Origin: Allobogoriella deserti
GTDB taxonomy: Bacteria; Actinomycetota; Actinomycetes; Actinomycetales; Actinomycetaceae
Assembly (NCBI RefSeq): GCF_042680605.1
Contig: NZ_JBHUEE010000010.1
Location: 1-64,000 of the forward strand
Length of the DNA: 64,000 bases
Direction of reading: 5' to 3'
The notes under the pieces are model-generated. The model was given only the letters and a program-made list of their open reading frames with translations, was not told where the DNA came from and did no database searches. A program made the position numbers and the translations under genes. Below are positions 26,814 through 34,628 of this stretch, piece by piece; position 1 is the first letter of the stretch; each line of letters starts with the position of its first letter.

Positions 26814-27811
26814 CCGGCGTACCGTGCCATGAGTTCCGCGCCGATGCCCGCGAGCTCAGCGCGGACGGACTCCGGTTCGAGCACCTCGACCGCCGCACCC
26901 CACCCGGCGAGCTGTTCGGCGAGTCCACGTTCGGTGTGCGCCGTGATGCGCACCAGCTGCCGGCGGCCGTCGCCCGCGCCGGGCGCAGCCCCCGGATCAG
27001 CGCCGGGCTCAGGCCCGACCTCGACACCGTGGCGGCCAAAGTGCCCCAACACCACCGGGACGTGCCGGGACTCGACCGCCACGGTGGCCGACACCGCTGA
27101 GCGCGCCCCCTCGGAGGTCTCGACGGTCTCCCGCCACGCAGCCTCGAGGTGGGCCTCCAGGTCCTCGGGCACGCGGGCCGGTTCGTCCAGGAGCTCGACG
27201 CCGGATATCCGGTCGACCCGGAAAGTTCGGACGTCCTCGCGTCCGTCCGGAAGTCCGAGCAGGTACCAGGTGCCCGCCTTGTCCACCAGGCGCAGCGGCG
27301 ACAGGGTCCGTCGACGGGGGCCGGCGCTGGGGCCGCCGCGCCGGCTCGTGTAGTCGACCGTGACCCGACGGCGGGCGAGCACCGCGCGTTCGAGGTCGGC
27401 CAGGTGCGGTGGCGGAGCAGACGCGTTTTCGCCCCAGCCGGCCGGATCTGTGCGGATCGCCGCGAGGGCGCTCTGGGCCTCGGCCTGGAACGGTCCCGGG
27501 ATGGCGCGCAGGAGTTTACGTAGCGCCGATCGCACCTCCGGCGCGGCGGCGCCCGATCCGAGTGCCAGGAACAAGGCGCGGGACTCCGGCGCCGTCAATC
27601 CGCTGAGGTTCGTGCGGGCGCCACCGACCAGTTGCCAGCCGCCGCCTCGGCCCGATCGGGGATAGACGGGCACTCCGGCGGTCGACAGCGCCTCCAGATC
27701 ACGGCGTGCCGTGGCGACCGAGACCTCGAGTTCGGCGGCGAGTTCGGCCGCCGTCACACGCTCGCGTGACTGCAGCACCAGCACGATGGCGATCATCCGG
27801 TCGGCACGCAT
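26804..27811 (-). CDS. WYL-domain transcriptional regulator (YafY/DeoR-HTH type)
   Basis: This regulator has 335 residues from the ATG at 27811. Residues 1-60 form the DeoR-like helix-turn-helix (MIAIVLVLQSRERVTAAELA, VSVATARRDLEAL). Residues about 130-210 are the WYL domain, with TWYLLGLPDGREDVRTFRVDRI replacing the usual WYL triplet region. A C-terminal WCX extension follows. WYL proteins bind nucleic-acid or small ligands and often control divergent genes; here the divergent partner is the VOC gene at 27904, with an inverted repeat between. Confidence 0.88.
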   Translation of the reverse strand: MRADRMIAIVLVLQSRERVTAAELAAELEVSVATARRDLEALSTAGVPVYPRSGRGGGWQLVGGARTNLSGLTAPESRALFLALGSGAAAPEVRSALRKLLRAIPGPFQAEAQSALAAIRTDPAGWGENASAPPPHLADLERAVLARRRVTVDYTSRRGGPSAGPRRRTLSPLRLVDKAGTWYLLGLPDGREDVRTFRVDRISGVELLDEPARVPEDLEAHLEAAWRETVETSEGARSAVSATVAVESRHVPVVLGHFGRHGVEVGPEPGADPGAAPGAGDGRRQLVRITAHTERGLAEQLAGWGAAVEVLEPESVRAELAGIGAELMARYAGQR

Positions 27812-27829
27812 CGGTGAAGTCCCGCAGGA

Positions 27830-27854
27830 AAAGTGCGCATGACGTGAGCACTTT
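27830..27854. promoter_or_regulatory. Inverted repeat AAAGTGC-N11-GCACTTT, putative WYL-regulator operator
   Basis: Two perfect 7-bp arms with an 11-bp gap (centre to centre 18 bp, close to two helical turns) lie in the 92-bp divergent region between the WYL and VOC genes. The geometry fits a dimeric helix-turn-helix protein. This exact pair of arms is the only obvious symmetric element in the gap. Confidence 0.6.
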
Positions 27855-27903
27855 GCGCGCGATGCTGATTGCGACACATCGAACGCGAGACCAGGAGACC
27901 GAC

Positions 27904-28296
27904 ATGCTGCGTGGACTGACCACCCAGACCCACTACGTCGACGACGTGCCTGCGGCGATCGCGTGGTATCGCGAGGTGCTCGGCATCGACCCTTACTTCC
28001 TGCGGCCCTCGGCCGACGAGCCGGCGTACGGCGAGTTCCGCATCGGCCCGGATGAGGACGAGCTCGGCTTCATCGACCGGCGCTTCGCGCCCCCGGGTCG
28101 CGACACCGCAGGCGGCGGGCCGTCGACCACGTACTGGCACGTGGACGACGTGGCCGCCGACCGGCTCGTCGCTCTCGGCGCCACCGAGCTCGAGCCGGTG
28201 GTCGAGCGGGAGGCGGGCTTCGTCACCGCCGTCGCGCTCGACCCGTTCGGCAACGCCGTCGGACTCATGCACAGCCCGCACTGGCTGCGCCAGTAG
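27904..28296 (+). CDS. VOC (glyoxalase fold) protein
   Basis: The protein has 130 residues from the ATG at 27904, preceded by AGGAG. The single VOC domain opens with TTQTHYVDDVPAAIAWYREVLGI and ends with AVALDPFGNAVGLMHSPHW. A His in TYWHVDDV and Glu/Asp partners could bind a metal. It is divergent from the WYL regulator, an arrangement often seen for VOC genes controlled by YafY-type repressors. The ligand is unknown. Confidence 0.85.
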   Translation: MLRGLTTQTHYVDDVPAAIAWYREVLGIDPYFLRPSADEPAYGEFRIGPDEDELGFIDRRFAPPGRDTAGGGPSTTYWHVDDVAADRLVALGATELEPVVEREAGFVTAVALDPFGNAVGLMHSPHWLRQ

Positions 28297-28325
28297 CCGC
28301 GCGCCCGCGTCGAGTCCCCACTCGG

Positions 28326-29003
28326 TCAGGCCTGATCCATCAGTCCCGACTGGTAGGCGAAGACGACGAGCTGGGCGCGGTCCCGCGCGCCCAGCTTGAT
28401 CATGGCGCGCGAGACGTGCGTCCGTGAGGTGGCGGGGGAGACGTACAGTCGTTCGGCGATCTCCTGATTGCTCAGACCATGCGCCACCAGCGTCATCACC
28501 TCCCGCTCGCGATCGGTGAGCGTGTGCAGGTACGGGTGTGGCTCGCTCGGGCGATGGCGCTCGGCGGCGAACTCCTCGACCACCCTCCGGGTGACCGAGG
28601 GCGAGAGCAGGGCGTCTCCGGCGGCGACCAGCCGGACGGCCTGGAGCAGGTCCGGCGGCGCCGTGTCCTTCAGCAGGAAGCCGCTGGCGCCGGCGCGCAG
28701 CGCCTCGAAGACGTACTCGTCGATCTCGAACGTCGTCAGCACCACCACCCGGGTACCGGCCAGGTCCTCGTCCGCGCAGATGCGGCGGGTGGCCTCCAAC
28801 CCGTCCAGGCTCGGCATGCGGATGTCCATGAGCACGACGTCGGGACGCAGCCGCCGGGCCTGGGCGAGCGCGTCGATCCCGTCGATCGCCTCGCCGACGA
28901 GTTCGAGGTCGTCCTCGCTGCCGATCAGAGCGCGTAGACCGACCCGGACGAGATCCTGGTCGTCCGCGACGAGCACGGTGATCGGGGGATCGGCAGGGTT
29001 CAT
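28326..29003 (-). CDS. LuxR/NarL-type response regulator
   Basis: The 225-residue regulator has a receiver domain with the acidic pair in VLVADDQDLVR, phospho-acceptor Asp60 in VVLMDIRMPSLDG, Thr in VVVLTTFE and Lys in FLLKDTA. A LuxR helix-turn-helix occupies residues 155-220 (LTDREREVMTLVAHGLSNQE). It overlaps the kinase gene upstream by four bases and forms a two-component pair with it. The half-sites in the divergent region at 30257-30284 are its likely target. Confidence 0.93.
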   Translation of the reverse strand: MNPADPPITVLVADDQDLVRVGLRALIGSEDDLELVGEAIDGIDALAQARRLRPDVVLMDIRMPSLDGLEATRRICADEDLAGTRVVVLTTFEIDEYVFEALRAGASGFLLKDTAPPDLLQAVRLVAAGDALLSPSVTRRVVEEFAAERHRPSEPHPYLHTLTDREREVMTLVAHGLSNQEIAERLYVSPATSRTHVSRAMIKLGARDRAQLVVFAYQSGLMDQA

Positions 29004-30190
29004 TCCGGTTGACCTCCTGTCGGCATGACGGCCTCGACCTCGAACCGGCCGTACGCGGGCCCGGCACGGAACGCCCCGCCGACCGTGGTGACCCGTTCCC
29101 GCATGCCGGGGATGCCGAGCCCGGGAGTGACGTCGTCTGGCGTGTCACCGTGCAACGGGTTCGTGACCCGGACGAGCAGGTCCGTACCGTGCTGCTCGAT
29201 CTCGACGTGGACCGTCGGCACCGGCCCGTGTTTGAGGACGTTCGTCAGGGACTCCTGGACCACGCGGTAGGCGGCCACCTCGACGGCGGGATCCACGCGG
29301 GGGAGGGGATCCGGTGCGGAGAGTTCGACGTCCAGTCCGGACGAGGCCATCCGGTCGCGCAGATCTTCGAGCCGCTCCAGGCTCGGACCTGGGCGTCTGC
29401 TGGCCACGTCCCCCTGGACCGCTGCCAGTGTGCTGCGCAGGTCCTGGAGCGCATCGCCGCTGGTCTCGGAGATGGCGCGCAGCGACCGGACCGCCTGGTC
29501 CGGGTCGCGGTCGAGGAGGTGCAGGGCGACGTCGGACTGCATCTTGATCGCCGCCAGGCCGTGCCCGACGACGTCGTGAACCTCCTGCGCCACCCGCAGC
29601 CGCTCCGCGTCGACGCCCTGCCGGACAGCATCGGCACGCGCCCGGTCGGCGGCGATCGCCGAGTTCCGCACGACGGCGCCGATGGCGAATGGCACCACCG
29701 CCCAGGTCAGCGCGGGTCCGAGGCCGATGACCGTGGCGCTGGGCACGAGCAGGTGTGCCATGAGCAGGGCCAGTGCGACCACGACTGCCGGCACGGATCG
29801 GGCCGCCGGACGGTGCCGGGCCACCGTGTACACGGCGAGGAGGAAGGTCACGAAGATGGGGCCGTACGGATACCCCAGAGCCAGGTAGACGGTGATGGCC
29901 CCCGTCACGCCCGCCAGCACGAGCATCGGGTAGCGGCGGCGCCACAGCAGGGCCACGGCAGTGAGTGCGACGAGCCCCAACGCCAGGGCGTCGACGTCCC
30001 GGAAGTCCAGCGCGATGCCACCCGGACCGAACACGCCGTCAGGAGGTCCGAAGGAGCCGTCGCCTGGACGGGAGGACTCCCCGCCCGGTCCGAAGCGCCC
30101 GGCGCCGATCGTTCCGGGGACGCCGAAGGTCAGGATGAGCGCAGCCGGCAGCACGTCGGCCAGGCGCCACCGACGCGTACTCGTGCTCAT
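29000..30190 (-). CDS. Sensor histidine kinase (HisKA_3 / NarX-DesK type)
   Basis: This kinase has 396 residues from the ATG at 30190. A Gly/Pro-rich loop (residues about 30-65) sits between the first span and four to five further spans, so the sensor is membrane-embedded. Then comes the HisKA_3 dimerisation box with the phospho-accepting His in QEVHDVVGHGLAAIKMQ, and the ATPase domain with TNVLKHG and GLGIPGMRERV. It is translationally coupled to the response regulator. The signal is unknown; membrane-embedded sensors of this type usually detect cell-envelope or lipid changes. Confidence 0.92.
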   Translation of the reverse strand: MSTSTRRWRLADVLPAALILTFGVPGTIGAGRFGPGGESSRPGDGSFGPPDGVFGPGGIALDFRDVDALALGLVALTAVALLWRRRYPMLVLAGVTGAITVYLALGYPYGPIFVTFLLAVYTVARHRPAARSVPAVVVALALLMAHLLVPSATVIGLGPALTWAVVPFAIGAVVRNSAIAADRARADAVRQGVDAERLRVAQEVHDVVGHGLAAIKMQSDVALHLLDRDPDQAVRSLRAISETSGDALQDLRSTLAAVQGDVASRRPGPSLERLEDLRDRMASSGLDVELSAPDPLPRVDPAVEVAAYRVVQESLTNVLKHGPVPTVHVEIEQHGTDLLVRVTNPLHGDTPDDVTPGLGIPGMRERVTTVGGAFRAGPAYGRFEVEAVMPTGGQPE

Positions 30191-30256
30191 GGCCCCACTC
30201 TGGCCCACCGCCGCCGGTTCGCGCGTCGTCCACGCGTGCAGGTCTCGCGTCGGTGT

Positions 30257-30284
30257 CTACGTTCCGCTGCGTAGCCGAGCTACG
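30257..30284. promoter_or_regulatory. CTACG/CGTAG half-site cluster, putative response-regulator binding region
   Basis: Three copies of one 5-mer lie here: CTACG at 30257, CGTAG at 30270 and CTACG at 30280. The last two form the perfect palindrome CGTAGC-CGA-GCTACG (30270-30284). The cluster is between the kinase gene and the divergent DUF2269 gene, where a NarL-type regulator would act on both. Confidence 0.45.
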
Positions 30285-30347
30285 TGCCGAGACTGACGAC
30301 GGCCGCTGACACCGCGGGGGAGCCTCGGTGCGGAAGGAGGCGACGTT

Positions 30348-30998
30348 ATGCAGACCACACGCCACCAGCTCGGTCGCCGAGCCCGGAGAACTGTCCTCGT
30401 CACGCACATCGCCGCGGCCGGCACCTGGCTCGGCATGGACGTCGTCATGGGCGTCCTCGTCCTGGTCGCCGGCACCTCGGCGTCACCGACCACGCAGGCG
30501 GTGGCGTACCGGGCGCTCGAGATGGTCGTCACGGTCCCGCTCGTGGTCGCCGCCGTGCTGACGGCGGCGACCGGCATGGTCCTCGGCCTCGGCAGCCGGT
30601 ACGGCCTCGTCCGGTACTGGTGGGTCACCGTGAAGGTGATCATCACGGCCGTCCTCATCACGCTGGTCCTCGTTCTGCTGCGGCCAGGTGTCCGGGAGGC
30701 GGCCGAGCGGGGTGAGGCTGTCCTCGGTGGTGGCGACGCCGTCCTCGCCGTCGGCGACCTCATCTTCCCGCCCATCGTGTCCACCGCCGCCGTGCTGTTC
30801 GCGATCGTCCTGTCCGTGGTCAAACCCTGGGGTCGTACCCGGCCTACGCCCGCCGTCGCAGGCACCTGGTCCGAGACTGCGTCCGACGGCGCGGACAGAA
30901 CTCCACACCCGGCCGACGACGTCGCTGCGGTGGCTGAGCAACCTGGCCGTACCCGCCGGACGCCTGTTCGGCGCCGACCGTCAAGGAGTCCGAGATGA
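30348..30998 (+). CDS. DUF2269-like membrane protein
   Basis: The 216-residue protein has four predicted spans: VLVTHIAAAGTWLGMDVVMG, the MVVTVPLVVAAVLTAATGM region, WVTVKVIITAVLITLVLVLL, and IVSTAAVLFAIVLSVV. The first span carries a His and the GTWLG pattern seen in DUF2269-type integral membrane proteins. The C-terminal 50 residues are a charged cytoplasmic tail. GGAGG lies upstream of the ATG. The gene is divergent from the two-component system and overlaps the SHOCT gene, so the three are likely one regulatory unit. The function is unknown. Confidence 0.7.
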   Translation: MQTTRHQLGRRARRTVLVTHIAAAGTWLGMDVVMGVLVLVAGTSASPTTQAVAYRALEMVVTVPLVVAAVLTAATGMVLGLGSRYGLVRYWWVTVKVIITAVLITLVLVLLRPGVREAAERGEAVLGGGDAVLAVGDLIFPPIVSTAAVLFAIVLSVVKPWGRTRPTPAVAGTWSETASDGADRTPHPADDVAAVAEQPGRTRRTPVRRRPSRSPR

Positions 30999-31285
30999 CC
31001 TATCCCGATGTCACCACGATCGCCCAGCACGCGCCCGTGCTTGCCGAGCGCTTCGGTCACCACGGCCCCGGCGACGGGCCGGGTTGGTGGATCGTCTTCC
31101 CGATCGCCTGGTTCCTGCTCCTCGCCGGCGGGCTCGCCGCCGTCGTGGTCTCCGTGCGACGCCGGCATCGGCTCGCGGGCCGCCGCGCGGGGGAGGCACG
31201 GTTGGCCGAGCGCTACGCCGCCGGGGAGATCGACGACGAGGAGTACCGGCGCCGGCTCAACGGCCTGCGCACGATGACCGAGTGA
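30995..31285 (+). CDS. Small membrane protein with C-terminal SHOCT domain
   Basis: This 96-residue protein has one span (WWIVFPIAWFLLLAGGLAAVVV, about 32-53), a basic stretch, and a SHOCT motif (EARLAERYAAGEIDDEEYRRRLNGL). Its ATG overlaps the stop of the DUF2269 gene (ATGA). SHOCT domains often mediate oligomerisation in short membrane proteins. The role here is not known. Confidence 0.85.
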   Translation: MTYPDVTTIAQHAPVLAERFGHHGPGDGPGWWIVFPIAWFLLLAGGLAAVVVSVRRRHRLAGRRAGEARLAERYAAGEIDDEEYRRRLNGLRTMTE

Positions 31286-31415
31286 CCGGTACGGCCGGCG
31301 AGGGGGAGGTTCTGGTCGCTACGGACCGCCGGATCCTCCCTCTCGCCTCCGCCGGGCGCCGGAGAGACGCGGCCCGAGAACTGAGCCGGGCGGGTGAAGT
31401 AACGTCGGTCACACT

Positions 31416-32015
31416 GTGGACGCTCACACCGCACCCGGACGGGCGCTCCCGGTCCCGGCCGGAAGCGTTCGCGCGGTCGTGCTCGTCGAAGGCGCCAGCG
31501 ACGCGGCCGCCCTCGCCGCCCTCGCCGAGATCGAGGGACGCGACCTCACGGCCGACGGCGTCGCCATCGTCCCGATGGGCGGAGCCACCAGCGTCGGCCG
31601 TTACCTGCAGCACTACGGACCGCCCGGCCTCGGCCTCGCACTCGCCGGGCTGTGCGACACCCGCGAGGAGCCGTACGTGCGCCGTGGCCTCGCGGCCGCG
31701 GGCATCGCGGCCGGCTCGCGCGAGGAGACCGAGCTCGCCGGTTTCTCGGTGTGCGTGCTCGACCTCGAAGACGAGCTCGTCCGGGCGCTCGGGCCGGCCG
31801 GCGTGCAACGGGTCCTCGCCGAGCACGGCGATCTGCGTCGGTTCCACCGGTTCCAGCACCAACCGGCCCACCGCGGCGAACCGATCGAGGCGCAACTGCG
31901 ACGGTTCCTCGGCACCACCAGCGGCCGCAAGGAGCTCTACGGCCGCCGCCTCGTCCTCGCCGCCGGACCGGAACGCGCCCCGGCCCCGTTGCGTGCGGTG
32001 CTCTCTCGCGTCTGA
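31416..32015 (+). CDS. Stand-alone TOPRIM-domain protein (OLD-type nuclease domain-like)
   Basis: The gene encodes 199 residues from GTG. AVVLVEGASDAAALAALAEI is the glutamate-bearing first motif of TOPRIM, and VAIVPMGGATSVGRYL follows as the next strand. The usual DxD strand is represented by LAGLCDTREEPYVRRGL, in which only one clear Asp is kept. The C-terminal half is helical and basic. This resembles the TOPRIM part of OLD-family ATP-dependent endonucleases without their ABC ATPase. No ATPase partner gene is adjacent. A nuclease or nucleotidyl-transfer role is inferred from the fold only. Confidence 0.65.
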   Translation: MDAHTAPGRALPVPAGSVRAVVLVEGASDAAALAALAEIEGRDLTADGVAIVPMGGATSVGRYLQHYGPPGLGLALAGLCDTREEPYVRRGLAAAGIAAGSREETELAGFSVCVLDLEDELVRALGPAGVQRVLAEHGDLRRFHRFQHQPAHRGEPIEAQLRRFLGTTSGRKELYGRRLVLAAGPERAPAPLRAVLSRV

Positions 32016-32107
32016 CCCGCCGTAGACCGGGCACCGCACCGCCGACGAATTCTGACGGCATCGCCGTCCGGCCGCCTTCGGCACCGTCCGCTCCGTACTC
32101 TCGGTAC

Positions 32108-33628
32108 ATGAGCTCGCGCAGCGGTGCCGCGCTGGCCGGTCTGGGCGTGACGGCCGGCTCACTCGCGCTGGCCGAGGCCGTCGTCCGCCTCGGTGGCACG
32201 GGACCGGGCCCCGTGGAGGCCGTCGCGGAGGCGTTCATCGATCGCACGCCGCCGTGGCTGAAGGACCTGGCGATCGACCTGTTCGGCACCGCCGACAAGC
32301 TCGCCCTCGGCGTCGGGATCGCCGTCGTCATGGCCGGGCTGGCGATCGCCGCCGGCCTGGCCGAGCGCGCCCGCCGGCTCCGCGGCGCGGCCGTCGTCGT
32401 CGTTCTCGCCGTCATCGCGGCAGCGGCGACTCTTACCCGTCCCGACGGCGGGCTCGCCGCGACCTGGCCCGTCCTGGCCTGTGGTCTCGCCGGCGCGTGC
32501 GCGCTGGTCGCGGTCGGCAGCGCCCCGGCACTTGATCCGGCCTGGGCCATGACCCACCGGAAGGTGCTCGGCCGCCGGCAACTGCTGATCTCCGCCGGCG
32601 CCGTCGGCGGGGTTGCCGTGGCCGGCGGCAGCATCATGCGCTTGACGGGCAACGCCGCACCGGCGACCGCACCGGCTCCGCTCGACCTGCCGGCACCTGT
32701 GTCGCCGGCGGCGCAGGTCCCCGAGGGCGGGGCGCTGGACATCGCCGGCCTAGCACCGTACGAGACGCCGAACGAGGAGTTCTATCGGATCGACACGGCC
32801 TTCGTCGTCCCCCGGGTCGACCCGGCGACCTGGACGCTGCGAGTCCACGGCCTCGTCGACCGCGAGGTCGAGATGAGCCTGGACGACCTGCTCGGCGAGG
32901 AGCTGGTCGAGGCCTGGGTGACCCTGTGTTGCGTCTCGAACCAAGTCGGCGGCGATCTCATCGGCAACGCCCGGTGGCTGGGACTGCCAGTGCGCACCGT
33001 GCTCGAACGCGCCGGCGTGCGCGACGGCGCCGACATGGTCCTCTCCCGCAGCGTGGACGGCTTCAGCGCCTCGACCCCGCTGGGGGTGCTCATGGACGAC
33101 CGCAACGCCTTACTCGCCGTCGCCATGAACGGGACCGAGCTACCGCCCGAGCACGGTTACCCGGTCCGCGTCGTCGTCCCGGGGCTGTACGGCTACGTCT
33201 CGGCCACGAAGTGGCTCGCCGAGCTCGAGGTCACCCGGTTCGCCGACCAGACGGCGTACTGGACCGACCGCGGCTGGTCCGCCCGAGGTCCGGTGAAGAT
33301 CTCCTCACGCATCGACGTCCCGCGCGGTCGGCGGAGCCTGCAGGCCGGCGAGAACGTCGTCGCGGGTGTGGCGTGGGCTCAGCACACCGGCATCGCCGCG
33401 GTCGAGGTCCGCGTCGACGGCGGTCCCTGGCAGCCGGCCGACCTCGCGGAGGAGGTGTCCGTGGACACGTGGCGCCAGTGGGTCTACCGATGGGACGCGG
33501 CGGCCGGCGATCATCGGCTCGAGGTGCGCGCCACCGGCCACGACGGGGAGGTCCAGACCGAGGAGGTCCAGGGCACCGTGCCCGACGGCGCGACCGGCCT
33601 GCACGGCGTCGATGTCGCCGTGGCGTGA
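32108..33628 (+). CDS. Membrane-anchored molybdopterin-dependent oxidoreductase (sulfite oxidase fold)
   Basis: The protein has 506 residues. The N-terminal 135 residues contain about four membrane spans. A second hydrophobic stretch preceded by two Arg (GRRQLLISAGAVGGVAVAGG) resembles a Tat-type signal internal to the protein. Residues about 210-400 form the Mo-cofactor domain: WTLRVHGLVDREVEMSLDDLL, the Cys pair in VTLCCVSNQVGGDLIGNARW containing the presumed Mo ligand, and HGYPVRVVVPGLYGYVSATKW. A C-terminal Mo-co dimerisation-like domain follows. The active site should lie outside the cell. The physiological substrate is unknown. Confidence 0.85.
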   Translation: MSSRSGAALAGLGVTAGSLALAEAVVRLGGTGPGPVEAVAEAFIDRTPPWLKDLAIDLFGTADKLALGVGIAVVMAGLAIAAGLAERARRLRGAAVVVVLAVIAAAATLTRPDGGLAATWPVLACGLAGACALVAVGSAPALDPAWAMTHRKVLGRRQLLISAGAVGGVAVAGGSIMRLTGNAAPATAPAPLDLPAPVSPAAQVPEGGALDIAGLAPYETPNEEFYRIDTAFVVPRVDPATWTLRVHGLVDREVEMSLDDLLGEELVEAWVTLCCVSNQVGGDLIGNARWLGLPVRTVLERAGVRDGADMVLSRSVDGFSASTPLGVLMDDRNALLAVAMNGTELPPEHGYPVRVVVPGLYGYVSATKWLAELEVTRFADQTAYWTDRGWSARGPVKISSRIDVPRGRRSLQAGENVVAGVAWAQHTGIAAVEVRVDGGPWQPADLAEEVSVDTWRQWVYRWDAAAGDHRLEVRATGHDGEVQTEEVQGTVPDGATGLHGVDVAVA

Positions 33629-33668
33629 GCACCTCACGCCACGGGAGCGTTGTGGTCCAATAGCGACC

Positions 33669-34469
33669 ATGCCAGAGGTGACGTCGTGGCGTTCCGGACC
33701 GCTGACCGACCGAGTCCGGTGCGTGCTGGCGCCCAACCCCGGCGTGATGACGCTCGAGGGCACGAACACCTGGCTGCTGCGCGAGCCAGGTTCCGCTGAG
33801 GTGGCCGTGGTCGACCCGGGACCCGATGACGCCGGACACATCCGTGCGGTGCTCGACGCCGCCGCGGCGGACGGCGGTCGGATCACCCAGATCGTCCTGA
33901 CGCACCACCACCGGGACCACACCGAGGCCGTCCCCGGCCTCGTCCATGCCACGGGCGCTCCGGTGCGCGGCGGCGATCACGACGCCTTCGACGACGGCGA
34001 GCGCGTCAGGGCCGGCGATCTGGAGATCGAGGTCGTCCGCACCCCGGGCCACACCGGCGACTCCGTGAGCTTCCTCGTCCCCGCCGACAAGCTGCTCCTC
34101 ACCGGCGACACCGTGCTGGGCCGTGGCACCACCGTCATCACGGCACACACCGGCGACGCCCGAGGCGGCGACCTCGGGGACTATCTCCGGACCCTGGATC
34201 TCCTCGTGGAGCTCATCGATTTCGGTCGGGTGGAGCGGATCGCACCCGGCCACGGGCCCGCTCTGGACAACCCGGGGCCGGTGCTCCGACGGTTGCGTGA
34301 GCACCGACGGGGCCGGCTCGACGAGGTCCGGGCCGCCGTGGAGGCCGGCGCCGAGGACGTCGACCAGGTCGTCGACGCCGTGTATGGCGCCGGCGCCAAC
34401 GACCGCCGCTGGGCCGCCGGACAGAGCGTCCGCGCGCAGCTGGACTACCTGGGCGTGTCGTTCGGGTGA
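33669..34469 (+). CDS. MBL-fold metallo-hydrolase (LACTB2/glyoxalase II-like)
   Basis: This 266-residue hydrolase has the zinc motif HxHxDH as His79, His81, Asp83 and His84 (LTHHHRDHTEA). Further ligands are in RTPGHTGDS, LLTGDTVLG and IAPGHGPAL. The opening NPGVMTLEGTNTWLL and the helical C-terminal domain match the LACTB2-like group, whose members hydrolyse thioesters, lactones or RNA. It is preceded by 40 bases and has no operon partner. The substrate is unassigned. Confidence 0.87.
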   Translation: MPEVTSWRSGPLTDRVRCVLAPNPGVMTLEGTNTWLLREPGSAEVAVVDPGPDDAGHIRAVLDAAAADGGRITQIVLTHHHRDHTEAVPGLVHATGAPVRGGDHDAFDDGERVRAGDLEIEVVRTPGHTGDSVSFLVPADKLLLTGDTVLGRGTTVITAHTGDARGGDLGDYLRTLDLLVELIDFGRVERIAPGHGPALDNPGPVLRRLREHRRGRLDEVRAAVEAGAEDVDQVVDAVYGAGANDRRWAAGQSVRAQLDYLGVSFG

Positions 34470-34553
34470 CGAGCCGCCGCGGCCGGGCCGGCTGACGATT
34501 CCCTGTCCCAGGCCCGTACCCGTCGTCGATTTCCGTCTGCCCGTCGCCATACA

Positions 34554-34571
34554 GGTAACCAGCGGGTTACC
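34554..34571. promoter_or_regulatory. ArsR operator, copy 1
   Basis: GGTAACC-AGCG-GGTTACC is a perfect 7-4-7 palindrome immediately upstream of the duplicated ATG. It is the expected type and position for autorepression by the ArsR-family protein encoded just downstream. Confidence 0.65.
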
Positions 34572-34602
34572 ATTCAAGCATGGACGTGTTTCGAGCGATA
34601 CA

Positions 34603-34620
34603 GGTAACCAGCGGGTTACC
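34603..34620. promoter_or_regulatory. ArsR operator, copy 2
   Basis: This is an identical second copy, 49 bp (just under five helical turns) downstream of copy 1 and nine bases before the functional ATG. TACCAT at 34617-34622, inside the palindrome, could serve as a -10 for a leaderless transcript starting at the ATG. Confidence 0.65.
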
Positions 34621-34628
34621 ATTCAAGC

